This document shows, piece by piece, positions 38,828 through 48,150 of a DNA stretch of 64,000 nucleotides; the stretch's first letter is position 1; each line of letters opens with the position of its first letter. Both the position numbers and the translations under genes were made by a program. The stretch covers positions 62,001 to 126,000 of the forward strand of contig NZ_NNBL01000015.1 in the NCBI RefSeq assembly GCF_002803065.1, given 5' to 3'. The DNA comes from Streptomyces sp. CB01635 (GTDB taxonomy: Bacteria > Actinomycetota > Actinomycetes > Streptomycetales > Streptomycetaceae). A model generated the notes under the pieces. It made no database searches, had not been told where the DNA came from, and saw only the letters and a list, made by a program, of their open reading frames with translations.

Positions 38828-39670
38828 TCAGTTCAGCATCGCCCGGGCCGCCCGCGCCTGCGCGCGTACGGTCTCGGCGGCCGGGGCGTCCACGGCGCCC
38901 ACCACCTCCGCGTACGCGTCCAGCTCCGCCGCCCCCGCGAGGAAGTCCCCGCTGCGGACGAGGAGTTGGGCCCGCTCGTAGCGCAGCCGGGCGGGGTGCG
39001 TGGGCAGCAGCAGCGACAGCTCGACCGCCCACATCGCCACGTCGGAACGCTCCGGCCGCGTCGCCGCCCACGCGCGGATGTTGTTCAGGATCCGCAGCAC
39101 GACGTCCAGCGGATCGGCCGGTTGCAGCATCGACGCGTTCAGCGGCGCCCCCGTCGCGCCGGCCACGAGCAGCTCCGCGTCCGCCCCGGTCAGCACCTGG
39201 CCGCCGTCGAACGGATCGGCGAGCACCTGATCCTGCGCGGGTCCGAACCCGACCACGAAGTGCCCCGGCAGCGCCACCCCGTACACCGGCGCCCCGGCCC
39301 GCCGCGCGACTTCCATCCACACCACCGACAACAGGATCGGCAGCCCCCGCCTGCGCCGCACCACCTCGTGCAGGAGCGAGGACTCCAGCCGCTCGTAGTC
39401 GCCCGGCGTGCCACGGAAACCGCAGCGGGACCCCAGCAGCTCGGCCAGCGCCGTCGCCCACGCCCGCGGTCCGCCGGGACGGAACGGCACCTGCCCGGCG
39501 AGGCGGTCGAGGTCCATCTGGACGGCGTCCATCCCGGCCTCGTCGAGCGAGCCGTCCGCCTCGGCGGCCACCAGCAGGCACAGCTGAGACAGATCGGGCC
39601 GCTCCGCCCGCGCCTCCTCGGCGAACCGCCGACGCAGCTCCTCGGAGCGGGGGGAGATGTGGGGGGACAT
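38828..39670 (-). CDS. SirB1-type transglutaminase-like protein
   Basis: A 280-residue protein of the SirB1_N/Transglut_core2 family: RRRRGLPILLSVVWMEVARRAGAPVYGVALPGHFVVGF and DPFDGG are the conserved core; a TPR-like helical C-terminus follows. The cysteine nucleophile of true transglutaminases is absent (Pro-Ile-Leu-Leu-Ser in its place). Function unknown. It lies 11 bases from the acetyltransferase gene upstream, so they form an operon. Confidence 0.82.
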   Translation of the reverse strand: MSPHISPRSEELRRRFAEEARAERPDLSQLCLLVAAEADGSLDEAGMDAVQMDLDRLAGQVPFRPGGPRAWATALAELLGSRCGFRGTPGDYERLESSLLHEVVRRRRGLPILLSVVWMEVARRAGAPVYGVALPGHFVVGFGPAQDQVLADPFDGGQVLTGADAELLVAGATGAPLNASMLQPADPLDVVLRILNNIRAWAATRPERSDVAMWAVELSLLLPTHPARLRYERAQLLVRSGDFLAGAAELDAYAEVVGAVDAPAAETVRAQARAARAMLN

Positions 39671-39681
39671 ACGTGCCTCGC

Positions 39682-40707
39682 TCAGTGTCCGGCCGAATCC
39701 GGGTCCCGGTCCGGTTCCGGGGCACGGTAGTGGTGGTACGCGTGGTGCGCGGCGAAGCCGAGCCGCCCGTACAGCGCCCGGGCCCCCTCATTGTCCGCCT
39801 CCACCTGGAGCCAGGCCGCCGACGCGCCCTCCTCCAGCGCGCGGCGCGCGAGCGCCGTCATCACGGCCGACGCCAGGCCCTCGCGCCGCCGCGACGGAGC
39901 CACCTCGACCGCCGCGAAACCGGCCCACCGCCCGTCCACGACGCACCGCCCGATCGCGTCGGGCTCCCCGCCGCCTCCCGGAACGGTCGCGAACCACACC
40001 GAAGGCCCGGTGGTCAGTACTTTCAGGGCCACCTCGCTCGCGCCCTTGCGCTGATACCGGCCGAGCCATGCCTCGCCCGGCTCCCGCGTCAGCCCGACCC
40101 GGTCGCCGAGGTCCACGCCGTCCGCCACCGGCGCGAGCCCGCCGACCCACATCTCCGCGCTCACCTCACGCACCCACCCCCGCGCCTCCAGCTCCGCGCA
40201 CAGCAGCTCCTGCGTGCCCTCGGCGCCGGTCGCGGTCTGGATGTACGCGGGCAGCCCGCGCCGCTCGTACCAGGCGCGGACGCGTGTGAGCGCCTCGTCG
40301 AGGGGGAGCCCCGGATCGCCCAGCGGCAGCACCGAGTTGGCCCGCCGCGTGAACCCGCCGGCGGCCCGCAGCTCCCAGCCGCCGAGCCGCTCGCTCTCCA
40401 CCGGCTGCCACGCGCGCGCGGCAGCCCGCGCCAGCTCCTCGTACGACGCGGCGGGCCCGCGGCGCCGGGCGGGCGCGGACGGCACGACCTTGCCCGCGAC
40501 CAGGGACGATTCCGGAATGTGGACCTGCTCTCCGCCCCGTTTTGTGATGAGCAGCACACCGTCGTTCCACGATGTGAGAACTCCGACCGTGTCGGTGAAC
40601 TTCGCACCCGGCGAGCCGACCTCGGTCAGCCGTCGCACAGAGACACGTTTTCCCACGTCAGAGGCCGTCAAGCGAAGCTCGAGCCGTCCGCCCGCAGTGA
40701 ATTCCAC
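39682..40707 (-). CDS. GNAT acetyltransferase, Rv0428c/cg3035 family
   Basis: About 341 residues. An SH3-like N-terminal region (to about residue 85) and a central region precede a GNAT domain with VAPSRRREGLASAVMTAL (acetyl-CoA loop) and ADNEGARALYGRLGF. This layout is that of the actinobacterial Rv0428c family. I favour the GTG at 40707, with AGGAGGGG 12 bases upstream; an ATG at 40737 would add ten residues. The gene is divergent from fdxA. Confidence 0.82.
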   Translation of the reverse strand: MEFTAGGRLELRLTASDVGKRVSVRRLTEVGSPGAKFTDTVGVLTSWNDGVLLITKRGGEQVHIPESSLVAGKVVPSAPARRRGPAASYEELARAAARAWQPVESERLGGWELRAAGGFTRRANSVLPLGDPGLPLDEALTRVRAWYERRGLPAYIQTATGAEGTQELLCAELEARGWVREVSAEMWVGGLAPVADGVDLGDRVGLTREPGEAWLGRYQRKGASEVALKVLTTGPSVWFATVPGGGGEPDAIGRCVVDGRWAGFAAVEVAPSRRREGLASAVMTALARRALEEGASAAWLQVEADNEGARALYGRLGFAAHHAYHHYRAPEPDRDPDSAGH

Positions 40708-40847
40708 AGCTCGTTCCACCCCTCCTGTTCGGATCATGCCCAGGAACGGAGATACTAGGTGCGGGCATCGACGACGCCGCGCTCCCGCGCGCCACGCGGA
40801 CGAGCCGCAGATCGGCCCGCCGCGCCCTACCGAGGAGGAACGACAGC

Positions 40848-41168
40848 GTGACCTACGTCATCGCGCAGCCTTGTGTCGACGTGAAGGACAAGGCGTGCAT
40901 CGAGGAGTGCCCGGTCGACTGCATCTACGAGGGCTCCCGGTCCTTGTACATCCACCCGGACGAATGCGTCGACTGTGGAGCCTGTGAGCCGGTCTGCCCG
41001 GTCGAGGCGATCTTCTACGAGGACGACACTCCCGAAGAGTGGAAGGACTACTACAAGGCGAACGTCGAGTTCTTCGACGAGCTCGGTTCGCCCGGCGGCG
41101 CCAGCAAGCTCGGCTTGATCGAGCGCGACCACGCCTTCATCGCCGCGCTTCCGCCGCAGAACCAGTAA
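40848..41168 (+). CDS. fdxA: Seven-iron ferredoxin
   Basis: A 106-residue FdxA. Cysteines 9, 17 and 50 fit the 3Fe-4S cluster and 21, 40, 43 and 46 the 4Fe-4S cluster, with an extra Cys25. The C-terminal half is acidic. GTG start with GAGGAGGAA 7 bases upstream. It carries electrons, partners unknown. A TACTAGGT box at about 40753 may be its promoter. The next gene in the same direction is the succinyl-DAP aminotransferase, the same order as the fdxC/aminotransferase pair of mycobacteria. Confidence 0.95.
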   Translation: MTYVIAQPCVDVKDKACIEECPVDCIYEGSRSLYIHPDECVDCGACEPVCPVEAIFYEDDTPEEWKDYYKANVEFFDELGSPGGASKLGLIERDHAFIAALPPQNQ

Positions 41169-41283
41169 GCGGCCGCATATCGCACCGCCCCGGTCCCGTA
41201 CGGCACACCCGCCGTACGGGACCGAGGCGTTTACCCAAGTACGCATGCACGTACGAGAGACACGTACGAAAGAAGTGAGTCAG

Positions 41284-42387
41284 GTGTCCGCAGTCTCCGA
41301 CCGCCTTCCCACGTTCCCCTGGGACAAGCTCGAGCCGTACAAGAAGACGGCCGCCGCCCATGAGGGCGGGATCGTCGACCTCTCCGTCGGCACGCCGGTC
41401 GACCCGGTGCCCGAGCTGATCCGGAAAGCGCTGATCGCGGCCGCGGACTCGCCCGGCTATCCCACGGTGTGGGGCACGCCCCAGCTGCGGGACGCGCTCG
41501 TGGGCTGGAGCGAGCGGCGCCTCGGCGCGCGTGGGTTCACCCACCGCAACGTCCTGCCGATCGTCGGCTCCAAGGAGCTCGTGGCCTGGCTCCCGACGCA
41601 GCTGGGCCTCGGCCCCGGAGACAAGGTCGCCTACCCGCGCCTGGCCTACCCGACGTACGAGGTCGGCGCCCGCCTGGCCCGCGCGGACCACGTCTCGTAC
41701 GACGACCCGACAGAGCTCGACCCGACGGGGATCAAGCTCCTGTGGCTGAACTCGCCCTCGAACCCGACCGGCCGCGTCCTGTCCAAGGACGAGCTGACCC
41801 GGATCGTCGCCTGGGCGCGCGAGCACGGCATCCTCGTCTTCTCCGACGAGTGCTACATCGAGCTCGGCTGGGAGGCGGACCCGGTCTCGGTCCTGCACCC
41901 GGACGTCTGCGGCGGCTCGTACGAGGGGATCGTGTCGGTCCACTCGCTCTCGAAGCGGTCGAACCTCGCGGGCTACCGGGCCGCCTTCCTGGCCGGTGAC
42001 GCCGCCGTTCTCGGCGACCTGCTCGAGATCCGCAAGCACGGCGGCATGATGACGTCCGCCCCGACGCAGGCGGCCGTCGTCGCGGCCCTCGGCGACGACG
42101 AGCACGTGCAGGAACAGCGCGGGCGCTACGCCGCCCGCCGCACGGCCCTGCGCGAGGCTCTGGTCAAGCACGGCTTCCGCATCGAGCACAGCGAGGCGAG
42201 CCTCTACCTGTGGGCGACGCGCGACGAGTCCTGCTGGGACACCGTGGCGCACCTGGCGGAGCTCGGGATCCTGGTCGCGCCCGGCGACTTCTACGGGCCC
42301 GCGGGCGACCGCTTCGTCCGCGTGGCGCTGACGGCGAGCGACGAGCGCGTGACCGCGGCGGTCCAGCGCCTGAGCCAGGGCGCCTGA
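41284..42387 (+). CDS. dapC: N-succinyldiaminopimelate aminotransferase-like PLP enzyme
   Basis: A 367-residue class I/II aminotransferase. NSPSNPTGRVL, SDECYIELGW and VHSLSKRSNLAGYR (PLP lysine) are the conserved pieces. In actinobacteria this type is the DapC of the succinylase branch of lysine/DAP synthesis; dapE lies 2 kb away, which supports that role. Starts at 41245 (ATG), 41275 and 41284 (GTG) share the frame; I take 41284 because the family sequence starts there and GAAAGAA precedes it. Confidence 0.87.
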   Translation: MSAVSDRLPTFPWDKLEPYKKTAAAHEGGIVDLSVGTPVDPVPELIRKALIAAADSPGYPTVWGTPQLRDALVGWSERRLGARGFTHRNVLPIVGSKELVAWLPTQLGLGPGDKVAYPRLAYPTYEVGARLARADHVSYDDPTELDPTGIKLLWLNSPSNPTGRVLSKDELTRIVAWAREHGILVFSDECYIELGWEADPVSVLHPDVCGGSYEGIVSVHSLSKRSNLAGYRAAFLAGDAAVLGDLLEIRKHGGMMTSAPTQAAVVAALGDDEHVQEQRGRYAARRTALREALVKHGFRIEHSEASLYLWATRDESCWDTVAHLAELGILVAPGDFYGPAGDRFVRVALTASDERVTAAVQRLSQGA

Positions 42388-42424
42388 GCCAGGGCGCTTG
42401 AGCCGGAGCTCACGGCACAGCGGA

Positions 42425-42462
42425 GGGGGCGGGGAGCCTGTCGTCACAGGCTCCCCGCCCCC
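42425..42462. terminator. Bidirectional terminator
   Basis: A perfect 16-base stem (GGGGGCGGGGAGCCTG and complement) with a TCGTCA loop followed by TTTC, between the convergent aminotransferase and secreted-protein genes. Confidence 0.92.
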
Positions 42463-42482
42463 TTTCACTGGGTGCCGGATGC

Positions 42483-42941
42483 TCAGCCGAGCGGCAGGCC
42501 CTGCGTCGGCAGCTTGCCCGTGGCGGGGAGCGCGCCGGTGGGCAGGCCGCTGCCGAGCGCGTCGGTCGGGAGGCCGCCGTCGGTGGCCGTGCCCGCGGTC
42601 TGGCCGACCACGTCACCGGCGCTGCCCGCGACGTCACCGGCCGCCTTCTGGGCGGCGGGGGTGGCCGTCTTGGCGCTCCGGCCCACGGCCTTGCCGGCGG
42701 TCGGCACGGCCTTCTTCACGGCCTTGCCGGCCGTGTCGCCCGCGAGGCCGCTGACGTTCTGGGCGGCGCCGTCGACGGTGTTGCCGACGTTCGCGCCGTC
42801 GAGCGCGGTGAGGCTGCCCACGTTCGGGGTGGCCGGGAGGTCTACGGCGCTCGCGGATCCGGCCGCTCCGACCACGGGAGCCGCTCCCGCTGCGATCAGC
42901 AGCGCGGCACGGGCGATCCGGCGGGTCAGGGGGAGGGACAT
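42483..42941 (-). CDS. Secreted low-complexity protein
   Basis: A 152-residue protein with a signal peptide (residues 1-32, cleavage near ASA) and a mature part made of alanine, glycine, threonine and valine with no cysteine. No domain is recognised and databases sometimes label such proteins as ATP-binding without evidence. AAGGAG precedes the ATG. Probably a cell-surface protein. Confidence 0.75.
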   Translation of the reverse strand: MSLPLTRRIARAALLIAAGAAPVVGAAGSASAVDLPATPNVGSLTALDGANVGNTVDGAAQNVSGLAGDTAGKAVKKAVPTAGKAVGRSAKTATPAAQKAAGDVAGSAGDVVGQTAGTATDGGLPTDALGSGLPTGALPATGKLPTQGLPLG

Positions 42942-43241
42942 TGATGCTCCTTAGACGGGAGAGAACGGTGGTGTCCGGCGTCGGGTGCCCGGCGCTCGGA
43001 CGCAGTGACTACCGCTCGAAGGTCGCGAAGGTTTCGCTCGCGCAACGTAAAGAGTTGGCAATGTGTCGCATTATCATCTGCGGCGAAAAACGGGCAAACG
43101 CCACGCGTGCCGCGAGGGCGTAAAACGCCTACGCCCCTTTGTCCGCAAGGGATTTCCGCATATGCCCACGGGTCCTGCGAAGAACCGCGAGGGGTGTCGT
43201 CCGCAGCTGACGTACATCGCCCGATCGAGCTATCAACCGCA
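42942..43241. other. Intergenic region, AT-richer than average
   Basis: This 300-base gap follows the lysozyme-like gene and precedes the secreted-protein gene on the minus strand. Bases 43020-43110 are visibly AT-rich for this genome and probably hold the promoter of the secreted protein, but I cannot assign boxes. A small inverted repeat (AGGGCGT with ACGCCCT, 43115-43138) may end the upstream transcript. No gene seen. Confidence 0.4.
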
Positions 43242-44168
43242 CTACTGCGCGGTGACGATCCGGACCTCTCCGAGGCCCTTCCCGGCCCCCGCCGCGGCCT
43301 GCGCCGCCGCCCCGCTCCACTTGCCGCCGGCGTCGCCCGCGATCCAGTCGCGGCCCGCGTAGGACACCCGCTCGATGCGCAGCGCCGAGGAGTTGGCCAC
43401 CGCCCAGTGCGCCAGTTCCCAGCCGCGCTGCCGCTCCCCGCCCTCGGCCGAGTCCACCGTGGCGGGCACCGGGACGGTCACGTCGTGTCCGCTCGCGCCG
43501 GCCGCCGGCGACACCTCGCGCCCGAAGTCACGCATCAGTGCCGCCCGCACCTTCGCCGGCTCGCCCGGCTTCCTGACCTCCGTGCCGCTCGGCCGCCCCT
43601 CGCAGGTCAGCGACGCACCCGCCCGGCCCGTCAGCGCCGCGGCGAGCAGCGTGGCGTCCGGCTCGTGCTTCGCGTACGCCTGCGGATAGCCGCTGCGCTG
43701 CACCCGCTGCGCCGCGACCGTCAGCGGCAGCCGCGAATAGCCCGGGATCTTGTCCAGGTGCTCGTAGAACCGCCCCGCCGCGTACACCGGGTCCATGATC
43801 TGCGCCTGCGTGCCCCAGCCCTCCGACGGGCGCTGCTGGAACAGGCCCAGCGAATCGCGGTCGCCGTGGTGGATGTTCCGCAGGCCCGACTCCTGGAGCG
43901 CGGTCGCGAGCGCGATCGTGACGGCGCGCTCGGGCATACCGCGCGAGGTGCCGACGGCCGAGATCGTCGCCGCGTTCACCGCCTGCTCGGAGGTGAACTC
44001 GTAGGACGCGCCGTCGCCGTTCCCCGAGACGACCGTGCAGCGCGGGGCCGGTCTGCCACCCGAGACGTACTGGACGATCAGATACGCGGCGACAGCGAGC
44101 AGCACCACGACGGCCGCCCCGATACGGAGGAGACGGCCGCGCCGGACGAGGGTGGGGGGCTCAGGCAC
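43242..44168 (-). CDS. Membrane-anchored lysozyme/transglycosylase-like protein
   Basis: A 308-residue protein with one N-terminal membrane segment (about residues 13-35) and an outer domain containing ALATALQESGLRNI and DRDSLGLFQQRPSEGWGT, the pattern of lytic-transglycosylase-like folds. A glutamate (LQES) is in the catalytic place. Two cysteines (PRCTV, LTCEG) may pair. GTG start; a TACCTT box is 6 bases upstream, so it may be leaderless. Divergent from dapE with only 62 bases between. Confidence 0.75.
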   Translation of the reverse strand: MPEPPTLVRRGRLLRIGAAVVVLLAVAAYLIVQYVSGGRPAPRCTVVSGNGDGASYEFTSEQAVNAATISAVGTSRGMPERAVTIALATALQESGLRNIHHGDRDSLGLFQQRPSEGWGTQAQIMDPVYAAGRFYEHLDKIPGYSRLPLTVAAQRVQRSGYPQAYAKHEPDATLLAAALTGRAGASLTCEGRPSGTEVRKPGEPAKVRAALMRDFGREVSPAAGASGHDVTVPVPATVDSAEGGERQRGWELAHWAVANSSALRIERVSYAGRDWIAGDAGGKWSGAAAQAAAGAGKGLGEVRIVTAQ

Positions 44169-44230
44169 GCGTCAAAGGTACTGGAGGCCACCGACAGGGC
44201 CCTCGGCCGCCGGGCATTAGGGTCGACACC

Positions 44231-45310
44231 ATGGACCTCACCGCCCTTGACCTCACGCGGGACGCCGCGCTGCTCACCGCCCAGCTGGTCGACTTCGCGT
44301 CGCCGAGCGGGCAGGAGAAGCCCCTCGCCGACGCCATCGAGACGGCCCTGCGCGCCCTGCCGCACCTCACGGTCGACCGGTACGGCAACAACATCGTCGC
44401 GCGGACGAACCTGGGGCGCGGCGAGCGGGTCATCCTCGCCGGGCACATCGACACGGTCCCGATCGCGGACAACGTCCCCTCGCGCCTCGACGAGGACGGC
44501 ATCCTGTGGGGCTGCGGCACCAGCGACATGAAGTCGGGCGTCGCGGTCCAGCTGCGCATCGCGCAGACCGTCACCGAGCCCAACCGCGACCTCACGTTCG
44601 TCTTCTACGACAACGAAGAGGTCGCCGCACACCTCAACGGTCTGGGGCATGTGGCCGAGGCCCACCCCGACTGGCTGGAGGGTGACTTCGCGATCCTCCT
44701 GGAGGGCACCGACGGCGAGGTCGAGGGCGGCTGCCAGGGCACCCTGCGCGTCATCCTGACGACCAAGGGGGAGCGGGCGCACTCCGCGCGCGCTTGGATG
44801 GGGTCCAACGCCGTCCACAAGGCCGCCCCCATCCTCGAACGCCTCGCCGCGTACGAGCCCCGCAAGCCCGTGGTCGACGGCCTCCAGTTCCACGAGGGCC
44901 TCAACGCCGTGCGCATCGAGGGCGGCGTCGCCACGAACGTCATCCCCGACGCCTGCTCGGTCACCGTCAACTTCCGTTACGCGCCCGACCGCAGCGCCGA
45001 GGAGGCCGAGGCCTTCGTCCGGGACTTCTTCGCCGGCTGCGACATCGACGACTACGTGGTCGACGACCACACCGGCGGCGCGCGCCCCGGCCTCGACCAC
45101 CCGGCCGCCGCCGCGTTCATGGCGGCCGTCGGCGGCAAGGCCCGCCCCAAGTTCGGCTGGACGGACGTCTCCCGGTTCAGCGCGCTCGGCGTCCCCGCCG
45201 TGAACTACGGCCCCGGCGATCCGATCTTCGCCCACAAGAGGGACGAGCGCGTGGACACCCGCAAGATCCTCGCCGCCGAGGAGCGCCTGCGCTCCTGGCT
45301 CACGGCCTGA
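44231..45310 (+). CDS. dapE: Succinyl-diaminopimelate desuccinylase
   Basis: A 359-residue M20 metallohydrolase. His72 and Asp74 (AGHIDTVP), Asp99 (GTSDMKSG) and Glu129-Glu130 (DNEEV) are the zinc and catalytic residues. It releases LL-DAP in lysine and peptidoglycan precursor synthesis. A TAGGGT box is 7 bases before the ATG with no ribosome binding site, indicating a probable leaderless mRNA. A LOG-family gene follows 73 bases later. Confidence 0.94.
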   Translation: MDLTALDLTRDAALLTAQLVDFASPSGQEKPLADAIETALRALPHLTVDRYGNNIVARTNLGRGERVILAGHIDTVPIADNVPSRLDEDGILWGCGTSDMKSGVAVQLRIAQTVTEPNRDLTFVFYDNEEVAAHLNGLGHVAEAHPDWLEGDFAILLEGTDGEVEGGCQGTLRVILTTKGERAHSARAWMGSNAVHKAAPILERLAAYEPRKPVVDGLQFHEGLNAVRIEGGVATNVIPDACSVTVNFRYAPDRSAEEAEAFVRDFFAGCDIDDYVVDDHTGGARPGLDHPAAAAFMAAVGGKARPKFGWTDVSRFSALGVPAVNYGPGDPIFAHKRDERVDTRKILAAEERLRSWLTA

Positions 45311-45383
45311 CACTCCGGGGTCCCCCGCACGTAACCCGCGTAGACCTACCCTTGCTGCACGTACGCAGTGGAGGGAGCAGCGA

Positions 45384-46133
45384 ATGAGCAACCCCGAGGG
45401 CAGGAAGCGTCCCAAGGAGCAGCGGCTCGGCCCGGTGATCCGTCGCCACGACCAGGTCCAGTCGAGCACCACCGATCAGCGCCTCCTCGACTCCGAAGGA
45501 CCCTCCGAGTGGGTGCACACCGATCCCTGGCGGGTCCTGCGCATCCAGTCGGAGTTCATCGAAGGCTTCGGCACGCTCGCCGAACTCCCGCCCGCCATCA
45601 GCGTGTTCGGCTCGGCCCGCACGCAGCAGGACTCGCCGGAGTACGCGGCCGGAGTCGCCATCGGCAGAGCGCTCGTCGAGGCAGGGTTCGCGGTCATCAC
45701 GGGCGGCGGGCCCGGCGCGATGCAGGCCGCGAACCAGGGCGCCGTCGAGGCCAAGGGCATCTCCGTGGGCCTCGGCATCGAGCTGCCCTTCGAACAGGGC
45801 CTCAACCAGTACGTCGACCTCGGCCTGAACTTCCGCTACTTCTTCGTCCGCAAGACGATGTTCGTGAAGTACGCGCAGGGCTTCGTGGTCCTGCCGGGCG
45901 GCCTCGGCACCCTGGACGAGCTGTTCGAGGCGCTCACCCTCGTCCAGACCACGAAGGTCACGCGCTTCCCGATCGTCCTGTTCGGGACGCAGTACTGGAG
46001 CGGCCTCGTCGACTGGCTGAAGAACACCGTCATCGCCCAGGGCAAGGCCTCCGAGGCCGACCTGCTGCTGTTCCACGTCACGGACGACGTGGACGAGGCG
46101 ATCGCCCTCGTGACCAAGGAAGTCGGCAAGTAG
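45384..46133 (+). CDS. LOG family protein (TIGR00730)
   Basis: A 249-residue Rossmann-like protein with GGGPGAM (residues 107-113) and PGGLGTLDE (171-179), the signature of LOG/YgdH-type nucleotide 5'-monophosphate nucleosidases, which in some bacteria release cytokinin-like bases. Annotation as lysine decarboxylase would be historical only. A good GGAGGGA site precedes the ATG. It follows dapE and faces folP, as in the mycobacterial locus. Confidence 0.9.
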   Translation: MSNPEGRKRPKEQRLGPVIRRHDQVQSSTTDQRLLDSEGPSEWVHTDPWRVLRIQSEFIEGFGTLAELPPAISVFGSARTQQDSPEYAAGVAIGRALVEAGFAVITGGGPGAMQAANQGAVEAKGISVGLGIELPFEQGLNQYVDLGLNFRYFFVRKTMFVKYAQGFVVLPGGLGTLDELFEALTLVQTTKVTRFPIVLFGTQYWSGLVDWLKNTVIAQGKASEADLLLFHVTDDVDEAIALVTKEVGK

Positions 46134-46151
46134 GCGCCTGAGAGCGGGCGC

Positions 46152-47012
46152 CTAGGCGAGCCCTCGGCGGGCGACCGCCGGGGGCCGGTGGCCGGCGATG
46201 GTGGCGACCATGTCGAGCACCTGCCTGGTCTCGGCCACCTCGTGGACCCGGTACACCTGCGCGCCCAGCCACGCCGACACCGCCGTCGTGGCCAGCGTCC
46301 CGATCACCCGCTCCTTGACCGGCCGGTCGAGCGTCTCGCCGACGAAGTCCTTGTTCGACAGCGACACCAGGACCGGCCAGCCCGTCTCCACCATCTCGCC
46401 CAGCCTGCGCGTCGCCTCCAGGCTGTGCCGGGTGTTCTTGCCGAAGTCGTGCCCCGGGTCGATGAGCACAGACTCGCGCGGCACCCCCAGCGCGACGGCC
46501 CGCTCGGCGAGCCCCACGGTCACGTCAAGGATGTCCGCCATCACGTCGTCGTACGCGACACGGTGCGGGCGCGTACGCGGTTCGGCGCCGCCCGCGTGCG
46601 TGCAGACCAGGCCCTTCCCGTAACGCGCCGCGACCTCCGCCAGCTTGGGGTCGACGCCGCCCCACGCGTCGTTCAGGACATCGGCGCCGGCCTCGCAGAC
46701 CGCCTCGCCCACGTCGTGCCGCCAGGTGTCGACGCTGATGACGACGTCCGGGAAGCGGCGGCGCACCTCGGCCACGAAGCCGACCGTGCGGCGGGCCTCC
46801 TCCTGCGCGCTCACCTCGTCGCCGGGGCCCGCCTTGACCCCGCCGATGTCGATGATCGCGGCGCCCTCCGCCACGGCCTGTTCGACCCGGGTGAGAGCGG
46901 GCTCGTCGTGGAACGTCGAACCCTGGTCGTAGAACGAGTCAGGGGTCCGGTTCACGATCGCCATGATCACCGGCTCGTGTGCGCCGAACTCGCGCGGGCC
47001 AAGCCTGAGCAT
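46152..47012 (-). CDS. folP2: Dihydropteroate synthase paralogue, FolP2 type
   Basis: A 286-residue TIM-barrel protein of the DHPS family. NRTPDSFYDQGSTF replaces the usual NVTPDSFSDGG; DIGGVKAGPG, VSVDTWR, NDAWGG, DPGHDFGKN and SLSNKDFVG follow. These deviations are those of the actinobacterial FolP2 group, whose mycobacterial member was reported not to act as a DHPS. Whether this one makes dihydropteroate is doubtful. AAGGAGAG precedes the ATG. Convergent with the LOG gene, 18 bases apart. Confidence 0.85.
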   Translation of the reverse strand: MLRLGPREFGAHEPVIMAIVNRTPDSFYDQGSTFHDEPALTRVEQAVAEGAAIIDIGGVKAGPGDEVSAQEEARRTVGFVAEVRRRFPDVVISVDTWRHDVGEAVCEAGADVLNDAWGGVDPKLAEVAARYGKGLVCTHAGGAEPRTRPHRVAYDDVMADILDVTVGLAERAVALGVPRESVLIDPGHDFGKNTRHSLEATRRLGEMVETGWPVLVSLSNKDFVGETLDRPVKERVIGTLATTAVSAWLGAQVYRVHEVAETRQVLDMVATIAGHRPPAVARRGLA

Positions 47013-47162
47013 CCCCTGTGACTCTCCTTGTGGCTGCTGTGAAACCTGTCGACCGGTCGCCTGCGACCTTAACTGTCACACCCTCATGGCACGATCGGAC
47101 CCTGACAGTTTCCGGACCGGGATCGGGACCGGATCCAGGCTTCGAGCCAGGGGACAGCGAAG

Positions 47163-47522
47163 ATGGTCATGTTCTTGTTTCTGGTCGTCGCGCTCGTCGT
47201 GGTCGTCGGCGCGGTGACGCTCGCCGTGCTCGGCGGCGGCGAGAGCGGGGCGCTCCCGGAGGCGCCGCCCGAGCAGTTCACCGACCCGCTGCCCCACGAC
47301 CGGCCCGTCGGCCGTGCCGACGTGGAGGCCCTGCGCCTGCCCGTCGCGCTGCGCGGGTACCGCATGGCAGAGGTGGACGACGCCCTCGGGCGGCTCGGCG
47401 CCGAGCTCGCCGAGCGGGACCAGCGGATCTCCGACCTCGAGATCGCGCTGTCGGGCGCGCGGGCCCAGATGCGACCCCAGGGACCCGGTTTCGGCCGGCA
47501 CCCCGGAGAGGGCCACCAGTGA
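47163..47522 (+). CDS. DivIVA-domain small membrane protein
   Basis: A 119-residue protein with an N-terminal membrane segment (residues 2-24) and a DivIVA-like motif LRGYRMAEVDDALGRLGAELAERDQRISDLE (about 63-95). Tip-growth and division proteins share this motif. It overlaps the DNA glycosylase gene by four bases. The same pair is found beside folP2 in mycobacteria. Confidence 0.85.
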   Translation: MVMFLFLVVALVVVVGAVTLAVLGGGESGALPEAPPEQFTDPLPHDRPVGRADVEALRLPVALRGYRMAEVDDALGRLGAELAERDQRISDLEIALSGARAQMRPQGPGFGRHPGEGHQ

Positions 47523-48112
47523 GCGACGAGAGCGCCGGCGGCGCCGTACCGGGCCCGGACGGGGCGCTGCGCTGCCCGTGGGGCCTGTCCACCGAGGACT
47601 ACGTGAAGTATCACGACGAGGAGTGGGGCCGCCCCGTCCACGGCGACGACGCGCTGTTCGAGCGGGTCTCCCTGGAGGCGTTCCAGTCCGGCCTGTCCTG
47701 GATCACGATCCTGCGCCGCCGCGAGGGTTTCCGCGCCGCGTTCGCCGGGTTCAAGATCTCCGACGTGGCCGCGTTCACGGACACCGACCGCGAGCGGCTC
47801 CTCGCCGACGAGGGCATCATCCGCAACCGCGCCAAGATCGACGCGACGCTGGCCAACGCGCGCGTGCTCGCAGACTGGCCCGAGGGCGAGCTCGACACCC
47901 TCATCTGGTCGCACGCCCCGGACCCGGCCGCCCGCCCGGCGCCGCGCGTCATCGGAGACGTACCCGCGATCACGGACGAGTCGACGGCCCTGTCCAAGGC
48001 GCTCAAGAAGCGCGGCCTGCGCTTCGTCGGCCCGACGACGGCGTACGCGCTCATGCAGGCCTGCGGCCTGGTCGACGACCACTTGGTGGACTGCATGGCC
48101 CGCAAGCGCTGA
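47519..48112 (+). CDS. tag: DNA-3-methyladenine glycosylase I
   Basis: A 197-residue Tag protein. Cys19, His32, His188 and Cys192 region fit the zinc site; YHDEEWGRPVHGDDALFERVSLEAFQSGLSW is the conserved N-terminal block and VGPTTAYALMQACGLVDDH the C-terminal one. It removes 3-methyladenine from alkylated DNA. The GTG start lies in the stop of the DivIVA-like gene (GTGA); the longer frame from 47018 is a shadow. Confidence 0.95.
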   Translation: MSDESAGGAVPGPDGALRCPWGLSTEDYVKYHDEEWGRPVHGDDALFERVSLEAFQSGLSWITILRRREGFRAAFAGFKISDVAAFTDTDRERLLADEGIIRNRAKIDATLANARVLADWPEGELDTLIWSHAPDPAARPAPRVIGDVPAITDESTALSKALKKRGLRFVGPTTAYALMQACGLVDDHLVDCMARKR

Positions 48113-48150
48113 GGACGGACCTCACACACGCCACGGGCCACGCATGCGTC

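Noticed and set aside
47018..47518. Upstream extension of the DNA glycosylase frame
   Set aside because: It runs through the DivIVA-like gene in another frame; the GTGA overlap at 47519 is the usual coupled start.
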